A DNA stretch of 64,000 nucleotides, from NCBI GenBank assembly GCA_002279935.1, contig NCCZ01000015.1:79187-143186 (forward strand), written 5' to 3'. Shown one piece after another: positions 46,076 through 55,300 of this stretch. Both the position numbers and the translations under genes were made by a program. The stretch's first letter is position 1. Every line of letters begins with the position of its first letter. The notes beneath the pieces are model-generated. The model was given only the letters and a program-made list of their open reading frames with translations, ran no database searches and was not told the DNA's origin. This stretch comes from Hyphomicrobium sp. 12-62-95 (lineage in GTDB: Bacteria; Pseudomonadota; Alphaproteobacteria; Rhizobiales; Hyphomicrobiaceae).

Positions 46076-46720
46076 ATGGCCCAGAAGATCTCCATCGCTG
46101 TGATTGACGATCACCCCTTAATGCGGGATGGCGTGGTCGCGACTCTGACCAACTGTTCCGATTTCGACGTCGTCGCGACCGGCGGCTGCGCCGAGGATGC
46201 CGTTCATATTGCGCAAGTCCATCAACCGCAGATGATGCTTGTCGATCTCTCCATGCCAGGCGGCGGACTGGACGCCGCCAATCGTATCTGTACGTCTCAG
46301 CCTGCGATCAAGGTCATCATTCTCACGGTCTCCGAGCGCGAAGACGACGTGATTGCCGCCATGTCGACCGGCGTGGCCGGCTATGTGTTGAAGGGGATAT
46401 CCGGAGCCGATCTGGTGGCCACCTTGAAGGCGGTCAGCATCGGAGAAACCTACATCACACCAAATTTGGCCGCCCGGTTGCTCTCGAAAAACCGCAGCCC
46501 CTCGTCCAAAAGCACATCGCGAGAACCCGCCGTCCAACTCACAGCACGCGAAGAGCAAATCCTGGTTGAACTGAAACTCGGCGCGACGAACAAGGAAATT
46601 GCGCGCAAGCTCGCGCTCAGCGAAAAAACCGTCAAACACTACATGACAAGCGTTCTTCAAAAGTTGCGCGCCCGCAACCGCGTCGAGGCGGCGCTGACGG
46701 AATTACCCAAGAAGGACTGA
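46076..46720 (+). CDS. NarL/FixJ-family response regulator
   Basis: A 214-residue two-domain regulator. The receiver has the acidic pair Asp11/Asp12, phospho-acceptor Asp57 (MMLVDLSMPG) and YVLKG with the conserved Lys. A Ser-rich linker (SKNRSPSSKSTS) leads to a LuxR-type HTH (LTAREEQILVELKLGATNKE, then LSEKTVKHYMTSVLQKL). It starts 2 bases after the kinase stop, so they are a cognate pair. Likely targets are nearby promoters such as the peroxidase or copper oxidase genes, which is inference from location. Confidence 0.92.
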   Translation: MAQKISIAVIDDHPLMRDGVVATLTNCSDFDVVATGGCAEDAVHIAQVHQPQMMLVDLSMPGGGLDAANRICTSQPAIKVIILTVSEREDDVIAAMSTGVAGYVLKGISGADLVATLKAVSIGETYITPNLAARLLSKNRSPSSKSTSREPAVQLTAREEQILVELKLGATNKEIARKLALSEKTVKHYMTSVLQKLRARNRVEAALTELPKKD

Positions 46721-46768
46721 ATGGGGCCACGCCCTTAGCTTAGCCGCAGACCATCGGCAAAAAATGAA

Positions 46769-48091
46769 CTATTCGCGGAAGGCACGGTTCATCTGGTCTG
46801 TGAACGGCTTGGCGAGATACGACAGCGCCGTGCGCTCGCCCGTCGACAGGTAAACTTCAACCGGCATTCCGGGCACGAGCTTCAGGTCGCCGAACTTGCG
46901 CAACTCCTTCGCATCCATCTCAATGCGGCTCATGTAATATGTCTCGCCCGTCTTAGGATCGACCGTCACGTCTGCGGCCACTTGCGTCACGTGCCCCGGA
47001 ATTTCAGGCGACGATTGCTGGTTGAACGCCGAAAGCCGCAGCGTTGCCGGACGCCCAATGGCGACCTGATCGACATCGCTGGGCGCGATCTTGGCCTGAA
47101 TGGTCAGATTATCCTCTTCCGGAACGATCAACATGATCTGCTCGGCAGCCGTGATGACGCCGCCGACGGTGTGAGCGGTCAACTCGTGAACCACGCCCGA
47201 TTGCGGCGCGCGCAAATCAACACGCTGAAATTTGTCTCGCGCTGCAACCTCGCGTTCCTGCAACTCTGAGATCCGCGCTTCCATGGCGCGCAATTCGCGC
47301 TGTGCAGCGGCGCGCGCATTCTCATCGACGCCGATCATCTCAACATTGATTTCGCTGATCTGCCCATGTGCGCGGGCGATCTGCGCAACGAGCCCGCCGT
47401 ATTCACCGCCAAGACGTCGTTCCTCGCGCTCCATGGCATAGACGCGGGACACAGCCGTCAGCTTCTTCTCATGCAATTCGCGGATCTGCGCGAGCTCCCG
47501 CTTAATCAATTCGCGCTCCGCAGCCTTAGCTTCCTTCTGCGCGGAGAGCCCCGTGATTTCCTCATTCAGCTGCCCAATGCGCTCGCTCAGCTGCTTCTTT
47601 TGATTTTCGCGCGTCCGGCGATTCTCGTCGAATACACGCGTCTCTCCGTCGAGCACGATCTTTGCCGCCTCACCGCCTGCAAGAAGGTCGGGAGAATAGG
47701 TAATCTTTTCGAGATTATCCCGCTCGGCCGAAAGTCGCGCGCTGCGCGCCTTGAATTCCAGAAGTTGCGATTTGACAATCTCGAGTTCGGCACCAAGTTG
47801 TGTCGCATCCAGCGTCAGCAACACCTGACCCGCTTCGACGCGGTCGCCGTTGCGGACATTGATTGCCGACACGATGCCGCCGTAACTGTGCTGGATCTTT
47901 TTGACGTTGCGTTCAACGACGAACGTACCCGGTGCAATGATCGCGCCCGACAGTGTCGCGGTTGCAGCCCATCCACCAATCCCCACCACCAGCCCGATGA
48001 TCACCATCGAGGCGAAGATCACGTGATATTTGAGCGAGAATGAGTCGGACGAGGCCGCACTATCGGGCGTCATCTGCTTCGTCGTCGTCAT
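46769..48091 (-). CDS. type I secretion membrane-fusion protein (HlyD family)
   Basis: A 440-residue adaptor: cytoplasmic N-terminus, one membrane helix (about residues 23-45), a lipoyl half-motif (HSYGGIVSAINVRNGDRVEA), a long coiled-coil hairpin (about 100-290), then the second lipoyl half and beta-barrel (LRAPQSGVVHELTAHTVGGV, LVPGMPVEVYLSTGERT). It bridges the ABC exporter to an outer-membrane TolC-type channel, which is not encoded in the window. It is the last gene of the peroxidase operon, 44 bases after the RTX gene. Confidence 0.93.
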   Translation of the reverse strand: MTTTKQMTPDSAASSDSFSLKYHVIFASMVIIGLVVGIGGWAATATLSGAIIAPGTFVVERNVKKIQHSYGGIVSAINVRNGDRVEAGQVLLTLDATQLGAELEIVKSQLLEFKARSARLSAERDNLEKITYSPDLLAGGEAAKIVLDGETRVFDENRRTRENQKKQLSERIGQLNEEITGLSAQKEAKAAERELIKRELAQIRELHEKKLTAVSRVYAMEREERRLGGEYGGLVAQIARAHGQISEINVEMIGVDENARAAAQRELRAMEARISELQEREVAARDKFQRVDLRAPQSGVVHELTAHTVGGVITAAEQIMLIVPEEDNLTIQAKIAPSDVDQVAIGRPATLRLSAFNQQSSPEIPGHVTQVAADVTVDPKTGETYYMSRIEMDAKELRKFGDLKLVPGMPVEVYLSTGERTALSYLAKPFTDQMNRAFRE

Positions 48092-48135
48092 CTTCGAAGT
48101 CTCCTCATCCGGCGCTCACAACACATCATGCCAGA

Positions 48136-50487
48136 TCAAGTGGAATAAACGTAGCTATCATAGCGAAGTTGGTGAGCGCCCAGAATTTCGATTTCGAAGT
48201 CGGTGTCGGCATCGAAGTCAATGTTCCCCTCAAGAACCGTTGCCCCCTGTTCTTCGTCATACTTGAAGCGAATCTCACCCGGCCGGGAAAATTCCTGGCC
48301 TTGGGCAATCAGCATGAATTTCCGGATCCCCGGGTCATCGAAGACATCGTTAAAATCGTTTTCGAATTCCTCGCTGATCTCGTCGATGTTGATCCTGTCG
48401 CCGACCTCGAAATCGAGAATTTTGTCCCGGCTGCCGCTGCCTGACCCCGCAGAAACAACCGTCTGAAACACGAACGTGTCATCGCCCTCGCCACCGGTGA
48501 GTTCGTTAACTCCATCACCTGCAATGATGATGTCGTCGCCATGCCCCCCGACGGCGTTTTCGACGTCAATCAAGATATCCGGAACTGCTGTTGATGCCGG
48601 TTCATAGAGCGACGGCGCCCCAAGCTCTCCGCTGGCCGCGGCGGCGCTCACCTCATCAAGTAACTCTTCGGTCGCTGAATCGCCGTTATCCGCTTTCAAG
48701 GCAAGCGTCGCGCTGTCCGCCACGGCGTCCTGATCACTTGACGCGGGCCGTTCTTGCGATGCGGCGGGAGTGATAACTGCCTCACCCTCAAGAACCATGT
48801 CGACATCGGTGATGAGATAAACCGCGCCCGCAGACAGATCTATGAGCACTGAATTTTCAACCTCGGACGCATCGTAGGTATCGCACCCACCATCACCACT
48901 GAACGTATCACCGCCACCCACGTCGACCGCGATATAGATGTCATGGCCTTCGCCGCCATGAACGACATCCTTCCCGTCATCGACGGCCGAACGATAGACG
49001 TCATTCCCCTCGCCGCCGGAAAACTCATCGTCGCCATCGGCAGTGTGGGCGATATAGACGTCGTCGCCGGCTCCGCCGGACATGATATCTGCCCCATCGT
49101 CGGCTTCGCCGAATATCGTATCGTTGCCCTCGCCGCCGTCGATCTCATCATGGCCAGCGCCGCCCGTCAGCGCGTCATCCCCGTCCCCGCCAAATAACGC
49201 GTCATCACCATCGCCGCCTTCGAGGCGATCATTGCCGCTCCCGCCTTGTATGTCGTCATCGCCTCTTTCTCCGGCGACGTAGTCATCCCCCGATCCGGCA
49301 TCCACGATATCGTTGCCGTCACCGGCGTAGATCACGTCATTGCCGGCACCCGTCGAGATGACATCATCGCCGCTGCTTCCGTACACAACGTCGTCGCCCG
49401 AGCCTGTTCGAACCCGGTCGTCACCCGCGCCGGCATCAACGATATGCGCGATCAACTCATCGATCGGCTGCGAGGCGAGATCGTCGTCGCCATCGGTGCC
49501 GCTTAAGGGAACATGAGCACCCGCCACGAGAGATATGTAAGCCTTCTGCGCGACCGTGCCGTGCCCGTCCATGATGTCGTAGGTGAATTCCACGACCGAC
49601 CTGTCGTTGAACTCTGGGATGTACAGCCAGCCACCGTCCGCCTTCGCCACGACATGACCGGCGGATGCCTTCACATTAGCGACCTCAAGGCTGTCGCCGT
49701 CCGCATCGGATGCGTTTTGCAGAAAATCAGACAACTCGAGCGACCGCGCTTCGTTGATCAACAATGTCGAAAGAATGACGACATTCGAGACAACGGGCAG
49801 CCGGTTGCCGCGCGGATCGGACGACGAACCGCCGCTGCCCGATGATCCGCCGCCGCTTCCTGAACCGGACCCATTGCCTTCAGATGTATCATCGTCCGGG
49901 CCGTCGCCAGCGTCGGTGTCATCGTCCTCTGAGGGGCTGAACTGCGACGAGCCCGCACCCTCGCCACCGCTTGACCCCGCTGCAGCACCGTCTTGCAGAA
50001 CGATCGCCCTCCCCGGCGCGGCGCCGTAAAGAGAGATGTTGTCATTGGACGCAGTGGTCAGCGGCGCACCGAGCCGCGCCGTGGCAATCGCGCCAGTGTC
50101 GCTGAAATTGAGATCAAGTGACGTCAACGAGAACTTCAGTCCAGACCCGCGCACATAATCAGCCGCCGACAAGTCGTCCAGAACGCCGGGATCGGGCGCC
50201 TCGTCATCCGCCGGTGCGCTGCCAGCAACCGCTCCGGTCTCGCCTGTGGCATCGGCGACTATCTGCGGAACGTCTTGATTGCCAGACCCACCCCGCCCGT
50301 GTGAATCCGCCCGCGCGCTGCTGTCTCCGAACCAGATTGTCTTGAGGAGCGCAAAGGCATTGAAGAAAACAAAGCCGGCAATGGAAAAGAAGATCGGACG
50401 GCGCGATTCGCGCTCTTCTATATCGTGCTTGCGACGCGGAGTTCCGTCGTCATTCAGCTGAAGATAGTAGTCAGACGCTTGGGCCAT
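48136..50487 (-). CDS. RTX calcium-binding repeat protein with an N-terminal membrane segment
   Basis: A 783-residue, very acidic protein from ATG 50487 (GGGGTGA upstream; GTG 50496 is an alternative). A basic, polar N-terminus leads into a hydrophobic stretch at about residues 32-54 (FFSIAGFVFFNAFALL). A Gly/Ser/Asp-rich low-complexity region (about 180-240) and a cadherin-like segment (about 240-330) follow. More than a dozen RTX nonapeptides (GGxGxD type) lie at about 345-535, with a further repeat near 670-690 and a hydrophobic-ended C-terminus typical of type I secretion signals. It sits between the exporter ATPase and the HlyD adaptor, so it is probably a substrate or a surface-assembly partner of the peroxidase. 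A membrane segment is unusual for a type I substrate. Confidence 0.85.
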   Translation of the reverse strand: MAQASDYYLQLNDDGTPRRKHDIEERESRRPIFFSIAGFVFFNAFALLKTIWFGDSSARADSHGRGGSGNQDVPQIVADATGETGAVAGSAPADDEAPDPGVLDDLSAADYVRGSGLKFSLTSLDLNFSDTGAIATARLGAPLTTASNDNISLYGAAPGRAIVLQDGAAAGSSGGEGAGSSQFSPSEDDDTDAGDGPDDDTSEGNGSGSGSGGGSSGSGGSSSDPRGNRLPVVSNVVILSTLLINEARSLELSDFLQNASDADGDSLEVANVKASAGHVVAKADGGWLYIPEFNDRSVVEFTYDIMDGHGTVAQKAYISLVAGAHVPLSGTDGDDDLASQPIDELIAHIVDAGAGDDRVRTGSGDDVVYGSSGDDVISTGAGNDVIYAGDGNDIVDAGSGDDYVAGERGDDDIQGGSGNDRLEGGDGDDALFGGDGDDALTGGAGHDEIDGGEGNDTIFGEADDGADIMSGGAGDDVYIAHTADGDDEFSGGEGNDVYRSAVDDGKDVVHGGEGHDIYIAVDVGGGDTFSGDGGCDTYDASEVENSVLIDLSAGAVYLITDVDMVLEGEAVITPAASQERPASSDQDAVADSATLALKADNGDSATEELLDEVSAAAASGELGAPSLYEPASTAVPDILIDVENAVGGHGDDIIIAGDGVNELTGGEGDDTFVFQTVVSAGSGSGSRDKILDFEVGDRINIDEISEEFENDFNDVFDDPGIRKFMLIAQGQEFSRPGEIRFKYDEEQGATVLEGNIDFDADTDFEIEILGAHQLRYDSYVYST

Positions 50488-50505
50488 ATTGATCACCCCA
50501 ACCGC

Positions 50506-52254
50506 TTACGCGGCGCCTTTGGCTTTCTTCAACGGAAGTGGATTTGCAACCTTCGCTATGCCGTTCTGACCGAGAATTTCACTCTTCGGTCCAAACGCAG
50601 CGAGTTTGCCATTCTGAATGACACCGATGGTATCGCAGGCCGACAGCGCACTTGGGCGATGCGCAACGACGATCACAATGCCGCCCCGGTCGCGCACACT
50701 CTGCACCGCAACGGTCAACGCGGCTTCACCATCGGCATCAAGGTTCGAGTTCGGCTCATCAAGAATGACCAAAAACGGGTTATCGTAGAGCGCGCGTGCC
50801 AGTGCCACGCGCTGGCGTTGCCCAGCCGACAGCGATGTTCCGTTCGGACCCAACTCCGTCTCGTAACCGTCGGGCAGACGCACGATCATCTCATGCACGC
50901 CGGCCGCCTTTGCGGCTTCCAGGATCTTGCGCCCATCGGCCTTGGGATCGAAGCGGCTGATATTCTCACTGATCGTTCCGTCGAGAAGCGACACTTCCTG
51001 GGGCAGATACCCGATATGCCGGCCAAGATCGTCCTGAACCCACTGCGCGTAGTCGGCTTCATCCAGCCGCACGTGCCCGCGCAGCAACGGCCACACTCCG
51101 CTTAATGCCCGCACAAGCGTCGACTTCCCACCGCCGCTCGGTCCGATAATGCCGGTGGCCTGCCCCGCCTTCAGCTCGAACGAAATGTCGCTCAAGACGA
51201 CCGCGCCCGTCGACGGTGCGGCGACCGTGATGCGTTCGACTTTCAGCGACGATGCCGGGGCCGGCAGCGTAACGACGGGCTTATCGGTTTCGAGCGATGT
51301 CAGCGTTTCGGTGAGACGCGTATAGCTGCGGCGCGCCCCAACCACATTCTTCCACTGGCTGATGGCCAGATCGACCGGCGCAAGCGCCCGCGCCGAAGCA
51401 ATCGATGCCGCGATGATCGCTCCCGCCGAGAGATCTCCATTGATCGTCAGGTAGGCGCCGACACCCAGCACGGCCGACTGTAGAATCATGCGCAGGACTT
51501 TTGAAATGCCCCCAAGAGTGCCAGCGACATCGTTCGTCTTGGTCTGAAGGGAGAGATGTTCCGCGTTTATTTTCTCAAATCGCGCGATGGCGCGGTTAGA
51601 AAATCCCATGGCGCGAATGACATCGGCATTGCGGGCATGGCTGTCGGAAATCGAAGCCCGCGCAACGGCCGCCTTCTGCGCTGCCACACTATGCTTCTTG
51701 GTCAAGATTTCGGCCAATAGCGTCAGCAGCGTCAAAACAACGGCGCCGGCAATGGTCAGGAGACCGAGCGTGGGATGAAGCGCATAAACGAACGCAACAT
51801 ACAGCGGCATCCAAGGAAGATCGAACAGGGCAATCGGACCCTGGCCGCCAAGAAAGCTGCGCAGGGTATCGACATCACGGCCGCGCTCGTTGGCCTCAGC
51901 CGTCGAAAAGCCGAACCGCGGCATATCGATAACAACCTTGTGGGCGAGCGGCGCAAGCTTCTGATCGAAGCGCGCCCCAAGCCGCACCAAAATCTGCGAG
52001 CGGCTGACGTCGAGAATACCTTGGATCAGATAGAGACCGATCGCCAAGGCCGACAAAGCAAGCAGCGTCGGAATGCTCTGACTCGTCAGTGCACGGTCGT
52101 AGATCTGCAGCATGTAAAACGACCCGGTCAGCGCCAGAACGTTTACCACACCCGAAACGGCAAAAACGAAAATGAGGATGTTTCGAACGCCCGTCAATTC
52201 ATCGAGCGGTGTCCGTTTCTTGGAAAAAACTTGGCGTGTTGTCTTCTTACGCAT
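50506..52254 (-). CDS. type I secretion ABC exporter (PrtD family)
   Basis: A 582-residue half-transporter without a C39 peptidase domain. A membrane domain of six helices (about residues 25-310) precedes the ATPase: Walker A GPSGGGKSTL near 368, signature LSAGQRQRVALARAL near 471, Walker B FLVILDEPNSNLD near 493 and the H-loop VVAHRP. PrtD-type exporters move RTX proteins to the outside with an HlyD adaptor and TolC. It starts 88 bases after the giant peroxidase and is followed after 9-18 bases by the second RTX gene. Confidence 0.94.
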   Translation of the reverse strand: MRKKTTRQVFSKKRTPLDELTGVRNILIFVFAVSGVVNVLALTGSFYMLQIYDRALTSQSIPTLLALSALAIGLYLIQGILDVSRSQILVRLGARFDQKLAPLAHKVVIDMPRFGFSTAEANERGRDVDTLRSFLGGQGPIALFDLPWMPLYVAFVYALHPTLGLLTIAGAVVLTLLTLLAEILTKKHSVAAQKAAVARASISDSHARNADVIRAMGFSNRAIARFEKINAEHLSLQTKTNDVAGTLGGISKVLRMILQSAVLGVGAYLTINGDLSAGAIIAASIASARALAPVDLAISQWKNVVGARRSYTRLTETLTSLETDKPVVTLPAPASSLKVERITVAAPSTGAVVLSDISFELKAGQATGIIGPSGGGKSTLVRALSGVWPLLRGHVRLDEADYAQWVQDDLGRHIGYLPQEVSLLDGTISENISRFDPKADGRKILEAAKAAGVHEMIVRLPDGYETELGPNGTSLSAGQRQRVALARALYDNPFLVILDEPNSNLDADGEAALTVAVQSVRDRGGIVIVVAHRPSALSACDTIGVIQNGKLAAFGPKSEILGQNGIAKVANPLPLKKAKGAA

Positions 52255-52311
52255 CGTACACCCGCAATGTCCGGATTTCTGCCAACACTATAGCAATGAT
52301 GATGCCGAAAG

Positions 52312-52338
52312 CGGCGGGGCAAAACAATTGCCCCGCCG
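52312..52338 (-). other. strong hairpin between the peroxidase gene and its exporter
   Basis: A perfect 11-bp stem, CGGCGGGGCAA and TTGCCCCGCCG with a 5-base loop, begins 4 bases past the peroxidase stop. No U-tract follows (CTTTCGG), so it is more likely an mRNA-stabilising or partial termination element that lets the substrate be made in excess over the exporter. Intercistronic attenuation is known in other type I secretion operons. Confidence 0.6.
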
Positions 52339-52342
52339 ATAT

Positions 52343-55300
52343 TTAAACGATGCCGAAGTCTTTATGATCGAGGTCTGTGCGTCCAAGGATACGGATTGCC
52401 AGTTCGACCGACTGATCGCCGTCCGTGCTGACTTCGACCAGCGTGCTTTCGCTGTCATTGTCCGTCGTCAGACGGACCCGGCCCGACGCGCTGAAGTCAG
52501 CATTTGTGAAGGTGACGTCGCCCAGCACCAACGACGAGAAGAGCGGGCTCAAGTCGATCGTATCACCCTCGTGGAAGTTAAGATCCTTGATCACGTCTTC
52601 GCCGCCGCCTGCGTTAACCGTCGAGAAGACGAATGTGTCACGGCCTCCGCCACCCTCAAGGATGTTCGCCTCCGAGCTCGCCATGAGCACGTCGTCACCA
52701 TCTCCGGTCACGACATTCTCGACGCCTTTGAAAGAATGGGTCGTATCGCCGGCCACGGCCGATCCGGACCCATGTGCGGACAAGTAGACGGTGATGTTCG
52801 CTGAAATGGCCGACATATCGAGCGGATCGCTGTCGCCCAGCTCATCGCCCGCGTCGATCACGTCGCCCGCATCATTGTTCCGGACGAAAATGACATCATT
52901 GCCGGCACCTGTATTGATGATGTCACGGCCAGCACCGCCGTTGACCTCATCATCTCCAGCGCCACCCTTGATGACGTCTCCACCGCGGCCGCCGTCCAAA
53001 ATGTCGTCGCCGTCGCCACCATCAAGGTAATCGTCACCATCGCCGCCAATGACATCATCATCGCCGCCGTAACCGAAAAGATGATCGTCGCCGTCACCGC
53101 CCGACAGAACGTCATTTCCAGTTCCGCCCAAGGCGGTCTCGGAAGCAACAGCAGCACCGAGATAGACGACGAACGATGACGTGGCGCTGCCAGTCCCGGG
53201 AGTTGGACCACCCGTGGTGGTGCCGTCGTCGCCCTCCTCCTCATCAACGTCAGCCGCGTCGTCGTCTTCATCCTCAGATTCGTCTTCCTCGGTTTCATCA
53301 TCCTCGGCTTCGTCACCTTCCGTCTCGGACTCGGATTCGTCGTTCGATTGATCCCCATCTTCATCCGGCACGTCGTCGTCCGCACCATCGCCGGTCGCTA
53401 CGTCATCGCCATCCGAACCCGTCGTCGTGTCGTCATCCTCCTGATTTTCGGTGTCGTCACCGGTCGCGATCGTTTCGTCGTCGTCATCCGCCTTATCGGT
53501 GGCCGAGAAGATGTCCTTCGGAAGGTCGGTGAGCCCCGTATTCCGTTTGACGATGTCAGAGAATTCGAGCTCCTTCAGCGCCTCGTAGAAGTCGGCGTCT
53601 CCCACCCGGTCAAGATAGTAGAAGCGATCGGCTTCCTGCAGACGATCGAACTGTTCGTGCAGAATGACCCAGAACGTAGAGCCGACTGTGCCGCCATTGA
53701 TGTGCTTCTCGGCCAGACCACCGACCCACAGATCGACCCGGTCGATCCCCTTCACCGTATTGCCGCCGACGAGATCGATGTCGGGATTGGCGAGTTCAAA
53801 AGCCGCAATGTCGCCAGGCTCCAGCACGAGGTCTGGATACGCCGCCTTGAACTGGTTGATCACCGCATCCGACAGCCCATTACGGTTCTGGAAGTCTTCC
53901 CATGACGCATATGGCGCCAGGTCTTCATCCGAAAGCTCGACCGCTTCAGATACGTACTTATCGGTCGAATTGAGCAACCCGGCGCGAACCTGATTGAGCG
54001 TGCCCAGACCCACATCCCAGCCGCGGGCCACGTTGAAGGCGAAGAGGTCGGCGCGGATGCGCACGAGATCATTGCGAACCGCATCGACGACGTTGAAGTC
54101 GACTTCTTCTGCTTGCTGCCGGACGATCCCGCCAATGATGTCGGACACGCCGATCTGTTCAAAGCCAGGCTGCGGGCTATAGCCATATTGCGCCAACTGG
54201 GCCGGCGTCAGCAGGAATGCCTCCGGATCGTCCGTCGGATTCAAGAAGGCGTCGAAAAGATTGACGCTCTTGGGATTGCCGTTGTCGTCGAGGATCGTAA
54301 TGGTATCCCCGATCTGCGAGTGGCCGAAGCGGTAAGCAGCAGCGGCAAACTCGTGGCTGATCTGCGCTGTCGCGGCGGGATTGTATTCGTCGTGACCGTG
54401 CTGACCGCCGCCTTTGAGGCCGCCCAACAGATAGTCGGTGAACTCGGTGAAGACCACGCGCTGATATTCAGCTTCGTTGACGATCTTGGCCGCCTGGAAC
54501 AGCTCCTCTTGGCTGCCGTCGAAGCCCGACGCGAGCAGCCGCTCCACGTGGTAATTGTGGTTGCGCGCCCACACGGTGTGGATTGACGTCAGTGTATAGT
54601 TTTCGTTCGCACGCAAATCACCGGCCACGTAATGGTCGAGAATATTGATCGCGAAGTTTGCATCGCCAACGAGCTGGTATCCAGAACCGAGGAAGTTTGC
54701 GTTGAGCTGAGCGACGACGGCGGGATTGAAGTTTCCGAGGCCATCAATCAAATCGGGATAGAACGATTTCAAAGTGACGCCGTTGATCCCTTTCGCCAGG
54801 TCCGTGAATTTCGTGTCAGCTTCCCAGTGATGCTTGAGCGCCTCGCGGAGCGTGGGCAGCAAGGCGAAGTCGGCGTTCGACGGGTCCGTGGCGCCCTTCA
54901 GGAGATGCGCGCCCACTTTGCCGCCGCCGGCACTTTCGCGAAGCAATTGCCCAACAACTTCCGTCGATCCATAAGCCTGATTCTGATCGACGAAGGGCGA
55001 GGCCTGGTTGTGATATTCCGGATCACCGTTCTCGTCATAACCGGAAATCTTGCCGCGCGTCAGGTCCGCCGGATCGTCGAGCGCATCGGTCCCAATCGTC
55101 AGCTTCGGCCGCGAGTCGTCCTTGGGCAGGAAGTCCAGCCCGTGATCGACATACTGTCCGAAGGCCATAAAGAAAATGTTGGTGCCGGCGCCGTTCTTGG
55201 CGAGGTTCGCTTCCTGGTCGCCCAGAATGTTCGAAATGGCCCGCGGATCCAGACCCTGATGGATCGGATTGATGCTTCCATCTTCGCCGTAACGCGCGTC

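Noticed and set aside
48943..49506. Plus-strand readings over the RTX-coding region (also 52425-53030 and 58554-58952)
   Set aside because: Opposite-strand shadows caused by the repetitive Gly/Asp codons of the RTX repeats.
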